A program made the translations under genes and the position numbers. DNA of 64,000 bases. Origin: Nostoc sp. UHCC 0926 (GTDB lineage: Bacteria > Cyanobacteriota > Cyanobacteriia > Cyanobacteriales > Nostocaceae). The stretch spans positions 1,426,001 to 1,490,000 of the forward strand of contig NZ_CP117768.1 in assembly GCF_028623165.1 (NCBI RefSeq), written 5' to 3'. The notes beneath the pieces were generated by a model. The model did not search any database. It was not told where the DNA came from and saw only the letters and a list, made by a program, of their open reading frames with translations. This document shows, in pieces, positions 48,700-60,900 of the stretch (positions within the stretch are counted from its first letter, which is position 1; the number at the start of each line of letters is the position of its first letter).

Positions 48700-51600
48700 A
48701 TGGCAACTAAGTTAGTAGGCTTTGCCTCTTTACCCGCTGATACCTTTAGTGATGGCCCAGCTTCTGGTAAGGAAGTCTCAGCCAATGGCAGAACGGGGCC
48801 TTTCCCAGGACAGCCAATTCAAGGCTTCAGTGGTGTACAATTCGCTAACAATAACTCTTTTTATTTCCTGTCAGACAATGGTTACGGTAGCAAAGATAAT
48901 AGTGCAGATTTTCTACTGCGAATCAATCGTCTAGACCCGAATTTCAAGGGAACAGAGAATGGAGATGGCAGTGTTAAAGTTTTAGATTACATCCAACTGT
49001 CTGACCCTAACAACAAGGTTCCTTTCCAAATTGTGAATGAGGGAACTACTGGAAGATTACTGACTGGTGCAGACTTTGATGTAGAGTCATTCGTCTTTGA
49101 TAAAAACGGGACAATCTGGGTTGGAGACGAGTTTGGCCCCTACCTGCTACATTTTGATGCGACTGGTAAATTATTAGAGGCTCCCATTGCTACACCTGAC
49201 CAATTCAAGACTTTAGATGGAGAAGCACCTAAAGTTATTGGTCACAGAGGTGCAGCTGGTTATCGTCCAGAACATACTTTAGAGTCTTATAAGCAAGGAA
49301 TTGAGAGAGGCGCTGACTTCATTGAGCCTGACTTGGTAGTTACAAAAGATGGCGTGTTAATTGCTCGCCATGAGCCTGCTTTAGCAGTTTTGAACGCTGA
49401 TGGTACTGTCAATTTCAACAACACAACCACAAATGTTTACAAACATCCAGAGTTTGCCGATCGCAAGAAAACAGTAAGTTTAGATGGAAACACAATTACA
49501 GGTTGGTTTGCTGAAGACTTCACCTTAGCTGAAATCAAGACTTTACGGGCAGAAGAACGTCTACCTTTCCGAGATCACTCCTTTGATGATCAATTTGAAA
49601 TTCCTACCTTCACGGAAATCATCAATCTAGTTAAGAATGTAGAAGCGACAACAGGTAAAAAGATTGGTATCTATCCTGAAACTAAGCACCCGACATACTT
49701 GGCTCAAGAAGCTACTTATGTAGGCACGACAAACAAAATTAACCGAAACATTAGTCAGCTACTAATCGATACACTGAAGGCAAATAACTTCACTGATCCT
49801 AGTAGGATCTTCATCCAGTCCTTTGAAGTGGGTAATCTCAAACAGCTGCATGATCGCATTATGCCTGCGGCAGGCGTGGATATTCCACTTATCCAACTTC
49901 TAGATGCAAGTGACATTGACATCAACGGTAAGATTATAGAAAGTCAGCCTTATGACCTGAAGGTTAGTGGTGACACTCGCACCTATGGCGACTTACGAAC
50001 TCCAAAAGGCTTGGCTGAAGTTGCCACCTATGCTGATGGCATTGGCCCTTGGAAGCGGATGATTGTTAGTGTCAAAGGTACTGATGCCAATGGCGATGGC
50101 AAAGCCGATGATGTGAATGGGGACGGTACAGTCAATGATGCTGACAAAACAACGTTACCTCCCACTACCTTAATTCAAGATGCTCACAACGCAGGTTTGC
50201 AGGTTCACCCCTACACCTTCCGTGCAGAAGATCAATACTTAGCAGCAGATTACAAAGGCAAGCTAGCACTAGAAATTCAGCAGTTCTATCAATTAGGGGT
50301 AGATGCGCTATTTACAGACTTTCCAGATATTGGGGATAAAGTACGAGATCAACTCAGAGATGATCCTCAGTATAATGTGGTGCGATCGCCACAAAACCCC
50401 GATGTTCTCTCAGGAGATGCTTTTGCTAACTTGGGTAGTTCCAAAGGTTTTGAGGGTGGAGCAATCAACGCCAGTAAAACCAAGCTTTATTTCCTACTAG
50501 AAGGTACGGTTCAGGGCGATACTCCTGGTGCTTTGCGGATTAACGAATTTGACATTGCTAGCCACAAATACAGCAATCAGTTACGTTACTACAGATTGGA
50601 TAATCCGTCAAATTCGATCGGGGATTTAGCAGTCATTAATGATAATGAGTACCTAGTCATTGAGCGGGATAACAATCAAGGGGCTGCGGCTAAATTCAAG
50701 AAAATCTACAAAGTAGACCTATCTAAAACAGATTCTAATGGCTATGTAGCTAAAGAAGAAGTTGCAGACTTGTTAAACATCCAAGACCCCAACGACCTGA
50801 ATGGTGACGGTAAAACCACCTTCAACTTCCCATTCCAAACCATTGAAAATGTTCTGGTTGTTGACAAAAACACCATTTTGGTCGCTAATGACAACAATTA
50901 TCCCTTCTCTACAGGTCGTCCTGGCAATGATCCTCAGCATCCAGTAATAGACAACAATGAAATTCTACTGCTGAAGTTGGAAAAGCCCCTTAACCTTGCT
51001 CCTGGCTTAGGTCAACCTCAAGCTGAAAAAATTAATTTTGGCTCCACTAGCAGCAATGATATTACCGTTCAGCCAAATCAAACCCTATTCACAGGTGATG
51101 GAGCAGATTTTGTAGAAGGTACAAAAGGTAACACAATCCAGACTGGAAACGGTGAAGACACGGTGCTAGTCGGCAGTGACTCTTCAGTATCCGGTGGAGA
51201 GGGTAATGATCAGATATTTATTGGTCAAAACGGCCCATCTCAAAATACCAATGTTGATGGTGGCAATGGTAATGATGCTATTACCGTAGTAGAAGCCAGT
51301 GGGAGTAATAATTTACTTGGGGCGGCAGGTAATGATACTCTCACAGTAATTGAAGGTTCGCATCAATTATCTTTCGGTGGCTCAGGTAACGACACCCTCA
51401 AGAGTCAAGGTAGCAATAACCGTCTGTATGGTGGTTCTGGGGATGATAAACTCTTCTCCAGTGTCAATGACTCCCTGTTTGGTGGCGATGGTGATGATGT
51501 GCTATTTGCTGGTCAAGGAGGTGGCGATCGCCTCAGTGGCGGTGCTGGTGCTGATCAATTCTGGATTGCTAACGCCAGTCTGCCAGGTAGCAAGAACACT

Positions 51601-51798
51601 GTGACTGATTTTACAATCGGCATTGATAAAATTGGGCTTGGTGGTATTGGTATCACTCAGTTTAGTGCCCTAACACTATTGCAACAGGGTAGTAACACCT
51701 TAGTGAAAACTGGAAATATAGAGTTGGCCTCATTAGTTGGAATTACATCAACTAACCTGACTGCAAATGATTTCGTTTTTTCTGCTAGTGTCGTTTAG
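48700..51798 (+). CDS. extracellular glycerophosphodiester phosphodiesterase with RTX-like module
   Basis: A 1032-residue protein. Residues 1-176 ([35 protein letters not shown]) and about 550-770 ([39 protein letters not shown]) are two halves of one esterase-like-phytase propeller. A GDPD TIM-barrel (about 177-545) is inserted between them, with [41 protein letters not shown], and [10 protein letters not shown]. Active-site His, Glu and Asp are present. Residues about 785-1032 are the RTX-like module shared with the flanking enzymes. It cleaves glycerophosphodiesters to glycerol-3-phosphate and alcohol, probably outside the cell. No Sec signal. Confidence 0.9.
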   Translation: MATKLVGFASLPADTFSDGPASGKEVSANGRTGPFPGQPIQGFSGVQFANNNSFYFLSDNGYGSKDNSADFLLRINRLDPNFKGTENGDGSVKVLDYIQLSDPNNKVPFQIVNEGTTGRLLTGADFDVESFVFDKNGTIWVGDEFGPYLLHFDATGKLLEAPIATPDQFKTLDGEAPKVIGHRGAAGYRPEHTLESYKQGIERGADFIEPDLVVTKDGVLIARHEPALAVLNADGTVNFNNTTTNVYKHPEFADRKKTVSLDGNTITGWFAEDFTLAEIKTLRAEERLPFRDHSFDDQFEIPTFTEIINLVKNVEATTGKKIGIYPETKHPTYLAQEATYVGTTNKINRNISQLLIDTLKANNFTDPSRIFIQSFEVGNLKQLHDRIMPAAGVDIPLIQLLDASDIDINGKIIESQPYDLKVSGDTRTYGDLRTPKGLAEVATYADGIGPWKRMIVSVKGTDANGDGKADDVNGDGTVNDADKTTLPPTTLIQDAHNAGLQVHPYTFRAEDQYLAADYKGKLALEIQQFYQLGVDALFTDFPDIGDKVRDQLRDDPQYNVVRSPQNPDVLSGDAFANLGSSKGFEGGAINASKTKLYFLLEGTVQGDTPGALRINEFDIASHKYSNQLRYYRLDNPSNSIGDLAVINDNEYLVIERDNNQGAAAKFKKIYKVDLSKTDSNGYVAKEEVADLLNIQDPNDLNGDGKTTFNFPFQTIENVLVVDKNTILVANDNNYPFSTGRPGNDPQHPVIDNNEILLLKLEKPLNLAPGLGQPQAEKINFGSTSSNDITVQPNQTLFTGDGADFVEGTKGNTIQTGNGEDTVLVGSDSSVSGGEGNDQIFIGQNGPSQNTNVDGGNGNDAITVVEASGSNNLLGAAGNDTLTVIEGSHQLSFGGSGNDTLKSQGSNNRLYGGSGDDKLFSSVNDSLFGGDGDDVLFAGQGGGDRLSGGAGADQFWIANASLPGSKNTVTDFTIGIDKIGLGGIGITQFSALTLLQQGSNTLVKTGNIELASLVGITSTNLTANDFVFSASVV

Positions 51799-51839
51799 CC
51801 GAAAAATGATTACAGCTTAGATTAAACATTCAAAATTAG

Positions 51840-51935
51840 TTACAGCTATTTTCAGGTAAATAGACCACGCGGTAGGGGCGCAAGGCCTTGCGCCCCTACG
51901 ACAGATGTGGTTCAAATACTTGAATTATGCTGTAA
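51840..51935. mobile_element. MITE-like element, copy B
   Basis: This 96-base element matches copy A (12022-12142) except that the 21-base internal duplication and a 4-base insertion are absent. It has the same ttacagc/gctgtaa ends and central palindrome gtaggggcgcaagg/ccttgcgcccctac. It lies downstream of the GDPD gene. Confidence 0.65.
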
Positions 51936-52007
51936 GCTCTCGCGATTTTACTAATGCAGAGGAGTGATATAGCAATCATATTTGATTTGCTCTCCACCGA
52001 AAGGCTC

Positions 52008-52045
52008 AGATCCCCGACTTATTGAAGAAGTCGGGGATCTTTTTG
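52008..52045 (+). terminator. rho-independent terminator
   Basis: agatccccgactt, a 7-base loop and aagtcggggatct form a perfect 13-base stem followed by Ts (tttttg). It is a strong intrinsic terminator between the GDPD and phosphatase genes. Confidence 0.85.
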
Positions 52046-52078
52046 TTCATAAGGAGCCTTCTGCTTTTTGTCCAAAAT

Positions 52079-52108
52079 CTTAACTTGCTTATAACCTTCC
52101 TTAAACAT
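52079..52108 (+). promoter_or_regulatory. PHO-box-like site
   Basis: cttaactt-gct-tataacct-tcc-ttaaacat has three 8-base repeats with exact 3-base spacers, close to the cyanobacterial PHO-box consensus (C/T)TTAA(C/T)CT. It lies about 215 bases upstream of the phosphatase ATG and just after a terminator, where that gene's promoter must be. This is the best regulatory candidate of the cluster. Confidence 0.45.
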
Positions 52109-52321
52109 TGAACAACTATCTTTCGAGACAGTGACCAAAATTATATTCATTTAATTGTCTCCACCAATTTATGTAGACACTAAGCATTTTGTCGCCAAAT
52201 ACTACTCAGGTTTTTGTAGTCAAGAATTTTTCGCTTGGGTTGAGTGTAATTAATCGCTCAGTCTACAGACACACAATTACTGTGATTAATCGTAGCTCAC
52301 AATACTTAAGGAGTAGTCGGT

Positions 52322-54997
52322 ATGACTGATACAAAGGGCAACGGTAGAAATGTCATTATTTTTGTTGCAGATGGATTGCGTAACGGTTCTGTAAACCCCA
52401 CTGATACCCCAACTTTATATAGTGTCCGTCAGCAGGGAGTTAGTTTTGCCAATAGTCATTCGCTATTTCCGACATTTACCACCCCGAATGCTGCTGCGAT
52501 CGCAACGGGGCATTATCTGGGTGATACAGGTGACTTTAGTAACACTATCTACACTGGTTTTCCTAGTCCTAATGCCAATGGTAGTGTGACGCCATTCATT
52601 GAAAATGATTCTGTTCTGGGGGATATTGACGAAAAGTTTCCTGGTAACAACTTTTTAGATGAAGAGTCACTCCTAGCTTATGCGCGATCGCAGGGTTTCA
52701 ACACAGCAGCAGTTGGTAAATTAGGGCCCGTTGCCATCCAAGATGTCACACAAGTTAACCGAGAAGGTGGTACTACAGGTACTATTCCTACTCCGAATAC
52801 AATAATTATTGATGACAGTACGAATGGTGCAACACCGCCGACTACAGCCGCTGGTTCACCTTCTGCTGTTCCCCTTGCTCCAGATATTGTCAATCGCTTA
52901 CAAGCCGCTGGTCTAGATGTAAAACCGACAACGCGAGTCCAGCCAGCTGGTAACAATACAACTCCTGGCACCCTGAATGCGAATGTGGCTCAACAACAAT
53001 ACTTTGCAGATGCCACTACCAAAGTAATTTTACCCAAGTTTCAGGAAGAAGATAAACCATTCGCATTGGTGTACTGGTCAAGAGATCCCGATGGTAGTCA
53101 GCACAATCAGGGTGATAGCTTAAACACTTTGACACCAGGTATCAATGGTACTACTTCAAAAGCTGGGGTCAAAAATGCTGATGATAATTTAAAGCAACTT
53201 CTTGACTATCTCAAGAGTACAGGCTTGGACAAGACTACTGATGTCTTTATTACTTCCGACCACGGTTTTTCTACCATCAGCAAACAAGTTATTGATAGCC
53301 AAGGCACAAAAACTACAAGTTATGCTGCCACCCAAACATACACGGGTGTAAATCCGGGATTTTTACCAGCAGGCTTTGTTGCAATTGATTTGGCTCATGA
53401 TCTAGGTCTACCCCTATACGATCCTAACCCTACGACTCTCCCCCCAGACCTGAAGCACATCCAGTATGCGACTGTTGATGCCACACAAGGTCAACGTCCT
53501 ATTTCTGGGAATGGTGTAATTGGTGGTACAGGTCAGGTAATTAATGGCCAACTTGACTCAGGCACAAAGATAGTTGTAGCTGCAAATGGGGGATCTGACC
53601 TAATTTATCTACCTAATGGCAATGCTGACCTAGCCAAACAGGTAGTGAATTTGCTCTCACAAAAAGACTACATCAGTGGTATTTTTGTAAACGATTCCTA
53701 TGGAACTATTCCAGGTGCTTTACCACTGAGTGCGATCGGGCTAAAAGGTGATGCTCAAACACCAGTTCCATCTATTGTGATCAATTTCAAAACCTTTAGC
53801 ACAGACCCAAATAACCCAAACAACCCTCAAGCTCAGGTAGAGATTGCTGACACAACTTTGCAGCAAGGGCAGGGGATGCATGGCAGCTTTGGTCGAGGTG
53901 ACACCTTCAATAATATGGAGGCTATTGGCCCTGACTTTAAACAAGGCTATGTAGACTATGCGCCCGTCAGTAATGCTGATGTAACGCCTACACTTGCTAG
54001 TATTCTGGGGTTAAAAATTCCCAGTAATGGCGATTTGAAAGGTCGTGCCATAACAGAAGCACTGGTGGGAGGCCCGGATGTAGTTCCCTCCACTAAAGAA
54101 GTCTTGACTTCGGAAAAAACTACTAATGGTCAAGCAACTATTCTGGATTCTCAAAATGTAGGTAATACTCAGTACTTTACAGCAGCAGGATTTGCCGATC
54201 GCACTGTTGGACTAACAACACTAGATATTCAATTTGGTTCTACCACTAGTGATGATGTTACCCTCAAGCCAAATCAAACTTTATTCACAGGTGAAGGAGC
54301 AGACTTTGTAGAAGGTACTAAGGGTAACACAATCCAGACTGGAAGGGGTGAAGATACGGTGCTGGTTGGCAGTGACTCTTCAGTGTCCACAGGGGACGGT
54401 AATGATAATATCTTTGTTGGTCAAAATGGTGCTGCTAGCAACACGAGTGTCGATGGTGGCAATGGTGATGAGCAAGTTACCGTAGTTGAAGCCAGTGGTA
54501 GTAATAATTTGTTTGGAGGCGCAGGTGCTGATACTCTCACAGTAGTTGAAGGTTCGCATCAATTATCTTTCGGTGGCTCAGGTAACGATACCCTTAAGAG
54601 TCAAGGTAGCAATAACCGTCTGTATGGTGGTTCTGGGGATGACAAACTCTTCTCCGGTGTCAATGACTCCCTGTTTGGTGGCGATGGTGATGATGTGCTA
54701 TTTGCTGGTCAAGGGGGTGGTGATCGCTTCAGTGGTGGTGCTGGTGCTGACCAGTTTTGGATTGCTAACGCCAATCTGCCAACTAGCAAGAACAGCATAA
54801 CTGACTTTACAGTCGGGATTGATAAAATCGGGCTTGGCGGTGTTGGCGTCACTCAGTTTAGTGCTTTAACCTTATTGCAACAGGGTAGTACGACTCTGGT
54901 GAAAACCGGAAATACAGAGTTGGTTTCATTGCTGGGAATTACCTCAACTAGCCTGACTGCAAATGACTTCGTTTTCTCTGCTAGCGTCGTACCTTAG
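52322..54997 (+). CDS. extracellular alkaline-phosphatase-superfamily enzyme with RTX-like module
   Basis: An 891-residue protein. Residues 1-620 form a type I phosphodiesterase/nucleotide-pyrophosphatase-like domain of the alkaline phosphatase superfamily. Motifs are [15 protein letters not shown] (first metal-site Asp), [20 protein letters not shown] (nucleophile Thr region), [19 protein letters not shown] (metal ligands), [13 protein letters not shown] (metal Asp-His) and [17 protein letters not shown]. Residues about 650-891 are the RTX-like module common to the two preceding enzymes. The ribosome-binding site AAGGAG lies close before the ATG. It would hydrolyse phosphate mono- or diesters outside the cell. 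No Sec signal. Confidence 0.9.
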   Translation: MTDTKGNGRNVIIFVADGLRNGSVNPTDTPTLYSVRQQGVSFANSHSLFPTFTTPNAAAIATGHYLGDTGDFSNTIYTGFPSPNANGSVTPFIENDSVLGDIDEKFPGNNFLDEESLLAYARSQGFNTAAVGKLGPVAIQDVTQVNREGGTTGTIPTPNTIIIDDSTNGATPPTTAAGSPSAVPLAPDIVNRLQAAGLDVKPTTRVQPAGNNTTPGTLNANVAQQQYFADATTKVILPKFQEEDKPFALVYWSRDPDGSQHNQGDSLNTLTPGINGTTSKAGVKNADDNLKQLLDYLKSTGLDKTTDVFITSDHGFSTISKQVIDSQGTKTTSYAATQTYTGVNPGFLPAGFVAIDLAHDLGLPLYDPNPTTLPPDLKHIQYATVDATQGQRPISGNGVIGGTGQVINGQLDSGTKIVVAANGGSDLIYLPNGNADLAKQVVNLLSQKDYISGIFVNDSYGTIPGALPLSAIGLKGDAQTPVPSIVINFKTFSTDPNNPNNPQAQVEIADTTLQQGQGMHGSFGRGDTFNNMEAIGPDFKQGYVDYAPVSNADVTPTLASILGLKIPSNGDLKGRAITEALVGGPDVVPSTKEVLTSEKTTNGQATILDSQNVGNTQYFTAAGFADRTVGLTTLDIQFGSTTSDDVTLKPNQTLFTGEGADFVEGTKGNTIQTGRGEDTVLVGSDSSVSTGDGNDNIFVGQNGAASNTSVDGGNGDEQVTVVEASGSNNLFGGAGADTLTVVEGSHQLSFGGSGNDTLKSQGSNNRLYGGSGDDKLFSGVNDSLFGGDGDDVLFAGQGGGDRFSGGAGADQFWIANANLPTSKNSITDFTVGIDKIGLGGVGVTQFSALTLLQQGSTTLVKTGNTELVSLLGITSTSLTANDFVFSASVVP

Positions 54998-55082
54998 TCT
55001 ATTCGCCTAGTGCAGCGTAGCAGCTTAACTATCCAGTTGAAACAACGGTTTTCAATTGCGTAGACTACAGCAAATAGTTTGT

Positions 55083-55120
55083 GATTGTAGGGTGGGCATT
55101 GCAATGCCTACCCTACAATC
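55083..55120. terminator. 38-base inverted repeat downstream of phosphatase gene
   Basis: gattgtagggtgggcattg and caatgcctaccctacaatc pair along 19 bases with one G-T. It is about 85 bases past the phosphatase stop. It may act as a terminator or be a dispersed palindrome; there is no strong T-run. Confidence 0.5.
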
Positions 55121-55483
55121 ATTTCGCTGGTTCATAGAGTCCAACCTACCTCTGAAGAGATGCCATTACTTACTTATCGACCAATACGCTTAGATTAGCG
55201 CTAAAAAACTTCAGGACTTACGCAGAAATTCTCTGAAACTCTTAATACTCCCATTGCAAACCATCTCTAAAGTTTTAATTTTCAATGAAGATATATTGAA
55301 AATAACTATGATTTTGAGGAAATAGGTCAGAATGAGATAACTAAATCTTGGAGTCAGTGCCCTTTCATACAAACATTGTAAGATTGCAGCATAATTTGTT
55401 GTGAAATTAGTCTTTAAATATAATTTCAAAGCTAACAACGTCATTATAAAAACTAAATAAAAATACTAAATGTTAAACGTATA

Positions 55484-55700
55484 AAAGCTTTAACATCCTT
55501 GCGTGGTGTTGCAGCTATATTAATTGTCATACATCATTATGTTGGTTACCTCATACCTAATTTAGGAAAATAACAATATCATCTTAAATACACTAAATTT
55601 TTCGTTACTCATTTATCTGGAACAATATCATACTCGATTTTACATGGTTCACTGGTTTATCCAAAAATCTATATCGTTAATATACAAAAGTATCTTTAAT
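55484..55700 (+). pseudogene. decayed acyltransferase-3 family gene
   Basis: About 55487-55573 reads KALTSLRGVAAILIVIHHYV and GYLIPNLGK, then a stop: the N-terminal signature of acyltransferase-3/OafA proteins. About 55619-55700, after one frame change, reads GTISYS and IYMVHWFIQKSIS, the typical C-terminal region. The roughly 300 central residues are missing. The gene at 63669 has the intact version of the same N-terminus (NSLTSLRGIAALIVVVHHF), so this is probably a deleted paralogue. Confidence 0.7.
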
Positions 55701-55869
55701 GTGAATTTTGGAATATTCTTTAATATTTATCAGGAATTATTCATTCTTATTTTGTATATTTTAGAGTCTTAACTGCATCTTTAACCCATAAATTTATTGA
55801 GTTAAAAATGTAGGACTACTTAAAAACTATACGGTTTGCAAAAATATATATTTTTTGCGGAAATTAAAT

Positions 55870-57960
55870 ATGGAATCAATAACTAATTCATTAGCTCCAA
55901 ATGAAAGTGAATTGTTGGCAAATGAGTATCAAGCCTCATCATCAGAAAATAACTTAGAACGTGATAATTTAATATTACCTATCTTGAAATACTCTGACAA
56001 AGACCAGCTAATCGAGTGGAATCAGACTCAAACTGATTATCCTCAGCAAGCGTGTATTCATCAATTGTTTGAAGCACAAGTAGAGAAAACACCTAATGCT
56101 GTAGCACTAATATTTAATAATCAGCATCTCACCTATAGAGATTTGAATAGTCGTGCTAATCAACTAGCACAATATCTGCAATCGCTAGGGGTGGGAACAG
56201 AAATTCTTGTAGGAATCTGCATAGAGCGCTCTTTAGAAATGGTTGTAGCACTTTTAGCTATCCTCAAAGCAGGTGGAGCTTATGTGCCATTAGAACCAGG
56301 GTATCCCCAAGAACGTTTAGCTTTCATGCTGTCAGATACTCAGGTATCAGTACTATTAACTCAAAAAGAACTAGTTGCCAAATTACCTACTCATACAGCA
56401 TTTGTAATTTGCCTAGATGCAGATTGGAACGCGTTGGCAAAGCCCACCGTACCCCTATGGGAAAGCAAGCTACGCGTAGCGGACGCACCAGAAGGTATCG
56501 CCCAAAATAAAAATGAGAACCTAAGCACTAGCATTACTGCTGACAACTTGGCTTATGTCATGTATACCTCAGGTTCTACAGGTATACCCAAAGGTGTTAG
56601 CATTATCCATCGTGGTGTAGTTAGGTTAGTCAAAGAAACTAATTATGTTCAACTAACGGCTGAAGAAATAATTCTCCAACTTGCTCCTATTTCCTTCGAC
56701 GCTTCAACTTTTGAAATTTGGGGTTGCTTACTTAACGGTGGGCGACTAGTAATTTGCCCTCCTAATACACCATCTTTAGAAGAATTAGGGCAGATTATTC
56801 AACAATATCAAGTTACAACTCTTTGGCTGACAGCCGGCTTATTCCATCTCATAGTGGATGAAAAAATTGATGCTTTAAAATCCTTGCGTCAACTTTTAGC
56901 GGGTGGTGATGTTTTATCTGTTCCCCATGTACAGAAGTTTCTCCAAACAGTAAAGAATTGTCAGCTAATTAATGGTTATGGGCCAACTGAGAATACAACT
57001 TTTACCTGCTGCCATACTATAACAGCACCACTGCAACCAGGTGTCTCTATTCCTATTGGTCGCCCAATTGCTAATACCCAAGTTTATATATTAGATCACA
57101 ACCTCCAACCAGTATCAATTGGAGAAACTGGCGAATTGTACATTGGTGGTAATGGATTAGCTAGAGACTATTTGAACCGTCCCGACTTGACTGCGGAAAA
57201 ATTTATTTCTCACTCTTTTGATAGGAATTTAGCAACGCGCCTTTACAAAACTGGAGATTTAGGTCGTTATCTTCCAGATGGCAATATCGAGTTCTTAGGT
57301 CGAATTGACAATCAGGTAAAAATTCACGGTTTCCGAATTGAACTAGGGGAAATTGAGCGGGAGATTGCACAACATCCTGATGTTCGGGAAATTGTCGTTT
57401 TAGCCCGTCAGGATAAAACAGGTGAAAAACAGTTGACAGCTTATATTGTTCCTCACTATAACAGTACATACATATATAATAAGTTGCGTAATTTTTTACA
57501 GCAGCGACTACCTAATTACATGGTGCCATCAGCGTTTGTGATCTTAGAATCATTGCCTTTAACTGCAAATGGCAAAGTAGATAGACATAAATTGCCAGCA
57601 CCAAGTAGAGAACGTCCGCAACTGGAACAAGCCTACATTGATCCCCAAACCGATTTAGAGCGTTTGCTTGCAGGTATTTTGTCTGAACTGCTCAAAATTG
57701 ATCGCGTTGGGATTGATGATAATTTCTTTGATTTGGGAGGAACTTCAATCTCAATTCTGCAAGTTGCTATGCGGTTGCAACAGGAGCTTGGTATTGAGCT
57801 ACCTACTGTGAAGCTATTTCAGTATTCAACGATTGGCTCTTTAGCAAACTATTTGCATTCAAACCAGAACAGCCAACCGTCTCATGACAAGCTGCAAAAT
57901 CGTGCCCAACGCCAACAAGCAGCTCGGACTCGTCGCCGTAATCATCAACAAGGTGTTTAA
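55870..57960 (+). CDS. NRPS adenylation-thiolation protein
   Basis: I start at ATG 55870; a TTG at 55855 is in frame. The 696-residue protein has a short C-domain-like tail (IEWNQTQTDYPQQACIHQLF), an adenylation domain (about 60-575) with YTSGSTGIPKG (A3), FDASTFEIWG (A4), NGYGPTENTT (A5), GELYIGGNGLARDYLNRPDL (A6), YKTGDLGRYLPDG (A7), GRIDNQVKIHGFRIELGEIE (A8) and NGKVDRHKL (A10 Lys). A carrier domain follows (DDNFFDLGGTSISILQ). The specificity residues I read are D-A-F-W-L-G-G-T-F-K, close to the known valine code DAFWIGGTFK. The C-terminal basic tail probably docks to the PKS encoded 3 bases later. An inserted repeat adds about 20 residues before A3. Confidence 0.92.
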   Translation: MESITNSLAPNESELLANEYQASSSENNLERDNLILPILKYSDKDQLIEWNQTQTDYPQQACIHQLFEAQVEKTPNAVALIFNNQHLTYRDLNSRANQLAQYLQSLGVGTEILVGICIERSLEMVVALLAILKAGGAYVPLEPGYPQERLAFMLSDTQVSVLLTQKELVAKLPTHTAFVICLDADWNALAKPTVPLWESKLRVADAPEGIAQNKNENLSTSITADNLAYVMYTSGSTGIPKGVSIIHRGVVRLVKETNYVQLTAEEIILQLAPISFDASTFEIWGCLLNGGRLVICPPNTPSLEELGQIIQQYQVTTLWLTAGLFHLIVDEKIDALKSLRQLLAGGDVLSVPHVQKFLQTVKNCQLINGYGPTENTTFTCCHTITAPLQPGVSIPIGRPIANTQVYILDHNLQPVSIGETGELYIGGNGLARDYLNRPDLTAEKFISHSFDRNLATRLYKTGDLGRYLPDGNIEFLGRIDNQVKIHGFRIELGEIEREIAQHPDVREIVVLARQDKTGEKQLTAYIVPHYNSTYIYNKLRNFLQQRLPNYMVPSAFVILESLPLTANGKVDRHKLPAPSRERPQLEQAYIDPQTDLERLLAGILSELLKIDRVGIDDNFFDLGGTSISILQVAMRLQQELGIELPTVKLFQYSTIGSLANYLHSNQNSQPSHDKLQNRAQRQQAARTRRRNHQQGV

Positions 57961-57963
57961 GCA

Positions 57964-60900
57964 ATGGTGAATATGCAAACCTTAAATAACCAAGATCCTA
58001 TTGATGGTGTTGCCATTATTGGCATGGTAGGAAGATTTCCTGGCGCCGAGAATGTCGATGAGTTGTGGCACAATCTGTGTCAGGGATTAGAGTCAACGAC
58101 TTTTTTTAAGGATGAGGAGCTAGATCCTAGTATTGACCCGAACCTTTGCAAAGATCCTAGTTACGTGAAAGCTAGAGGAATCATTCCTGGGGGGGAAACC
58201 TTTGATGCTGCCTTCTTTGGCATTAATCCACTGGAAGCTGTGGTTATGGACCCACAGGCTAGAGTTTTCCTAGAGTTGGTTCATGAAGCTCTAGAAAATG
58301 CTGGTTATGAATCAGAGTCTTTTGATGGTTTGATTGGTTTGTACGCTGGTTGTGGTCAAAATACTTATTTTGCTAACCATATTTCTGGTCGTATGGAAAT
58401 TGTTGATCGCATTGGCGAGTTCCAGACGATGTTAGCAAATGAAAAAGACTTTTTGACCACTCGTGCTGCTTACAAGCTCAACCTCAAGGGCCCCGCTGTC
58501 AGCGTTAATACGGCTTGCTCTACTTCTTTGGTAGCAATTATCCAGGCTTGTCAAGCCTTAAACAGCTATCAGTGCGATATGGCTCTAGCTGGTGGTGTAT
58601 CTATGACTACACCCCAAAACAGCGGTTATGTGGCTCAAGAAGACAGTATGCTGTCTGGGGATGGGCATTGTCGTCCCTTTGATGCCAGCGCTCAGGGCAC
58701 AATGTTCAACAATGGTGCAGGATTAGTTGTCCTCAAGCGTTTAGAAGATGCACTTAATGAGGGCGATCGCATCTATGCCGTAATTCGGGGTTCTGGTATC
58801 AATAATGACGGCGCTGATAAGGTGAGCTTTACGGCTCCCAGTGTAGACGGACAAGCAGAGGCCATTGCAATGGCACAAGCTGATGCCAACTTTCACCCGG
58901 AAACCATCTCTTATATTGAAGCTCACGGTACAGCTACACCTTTAGGCGACCCCATTGAAATTGAAGCGCTGACGCAAGCATTTCGTGTGCATACAAACGC
59001 GAAACAATTTTGTGCGATCGGCTCTGTTAAAGGCAATGTCGGACATTTAGTTGCTGCGGCTGGGGTAGCAGGGTTAATTAAAACCGCTCTCGCCCTACAT
59101 TACAAAAAGATTCCACCTAGCTTAAATTTTGAGGCTCCCAATCCCAAGATTGACTTTGCCAACAGCCCTTTCTATGTCAATACCAAGCTAGCTGAATGGT
59201 CAGAGGGTGAAACTTTGCGACGAGCTGGTGTGAGTTCTTTTGGTGTCGGTGGGACTAATGCTCATATTGTGCTAGAAGAAGCGCCACAAATCCCAAATTC
59301 GGGATCTTCTCGCCCACAGCAGCTATTGTTGCTCTCAGCAAAAACTAGTAAAGCTTTGGAGGCTGCAACAGCAAATTTGCAGCAACATTTACAATACAAT
59401 GCCGAAATTAACTTAGCCGATGTAGCTTATACCCTACAGCGAGGGCGCAAAGCCTTAAACTATCGACGCAGTGTAGTTTGTCACGATATAACAGATGCGA
59501 TCGCAGCCCTACAATCTTTAGATCCAAATCAAGTAAATACCCGTAATACAGAAATCCGCAATCCAGCCGTTGTTTTCATGTTCCCCGGACAAGGATCGCA
59601 ATATGTGAACATGGGACTGAATCTCTACAACCGCGAACCTGTGTTTCAGGAGGTAGTAGATGAATGTGCTCAAATCCTTAAACCCTTGTTGGGCAGGGAT
59701 TTACGAGAAATCATGTATCCCGCACCGAGCGATAGCGAAACTGCGGCTATCTTCCTGCGGCAAACCTGTTTTACCCAACCAGCATTATTCGTCATTGAAT
59801 ACGCTTTAGCGCAACTGTGGCAAAGTTGGGGAGTCAAGCCCCAAGCCATGATTGGTCACAGTATTGGCGAATTTGTCGCCGCCTGTATTGCGGGTGTATT
59901 TACCTTAGAAGATGCGCTGATGTTGGTTGCAAATCGCGGTCGCTTAATGTGGGAGTTACCAGAAGGGGCTATGCTCTCAGTGCGCCTACCAGCCAAAGAA
60001 GTAGAGCCACGATTGAGCGCAGAACTAGCGATCGCAGCAATTAACGGCCCTTCCCTGTGTGTCGTTTCTGGGCCAACAGAGGCGATCGCGGCTCTGCAAA
60101 AACAACTAGAAAGCCAAGAAGTTATCTGTCGTCATTTACACACTTCCCATGCTTTCCACTCTCCAATGATGGATAGCATCATTGCCCCATTTGCTGAGGT
60201 AGTTGGGAAGGTTAAATTATCACCTCCCCAAATTCCCTTTGTTTCCACAGTTACCGCCGACTGGATTACAGCCCAGCAAGCAACTGATCCAATGTATTGG
60301 GCTACACATCTACGCCAGACTGTGCGATTTGCGGAGGGCGTACAAACCCTATGGCAGCAGCCAGAACGCGTACTGTTAGAGGTGGGACCGCGAATCACAA
60401 CTACGACTCTAGCCCGCCAACAAGCAAAAGATATTAAACAACAGATAGCGATGCCTACGGCGGGCAAAGCCTACGCTTCTCTCGGTGATAACGCCCAGAA
60501 CGAAGCTGAATGGACGGCATTACTTAAGGCAGTAGGACAACTGTGGCTAGCAGGAGTATCTATTGACTGGAGCAACTTCTATCAAAGGGAAACGCGACAA
60601 CGAATTTCTCTGCCTACCTATCCCTTTGAACGCCAACGCTTCTGGATTGATCCTCCACCTCATCCCAATTGTGCATCAACTCCTAAACTTCCAAATCGCC
60701 TATTAGAAAAGACCCAAACTATGAAAACATACCCTCAGCAAAAGCTCATTCCTCTGCTGAAAGAAATTATCGAAGAAACCTCAGGATTGGAAATCGCTAG
60801 TGTTGACGACTCGACTACATTTTTAGAAATGGGATTAGATTCTTTATCCCTGACTCAAGTGGCGCTAGCGTTAAAGAAAAAATTTAAAGTCAAGGTAACA

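Noticed and set aside
55211-55444. 77-codon minus-strand frame
   Set aside because: AT-rich low-complexity frame without ribosome-binding site or recognisable domain, in a decayed region.
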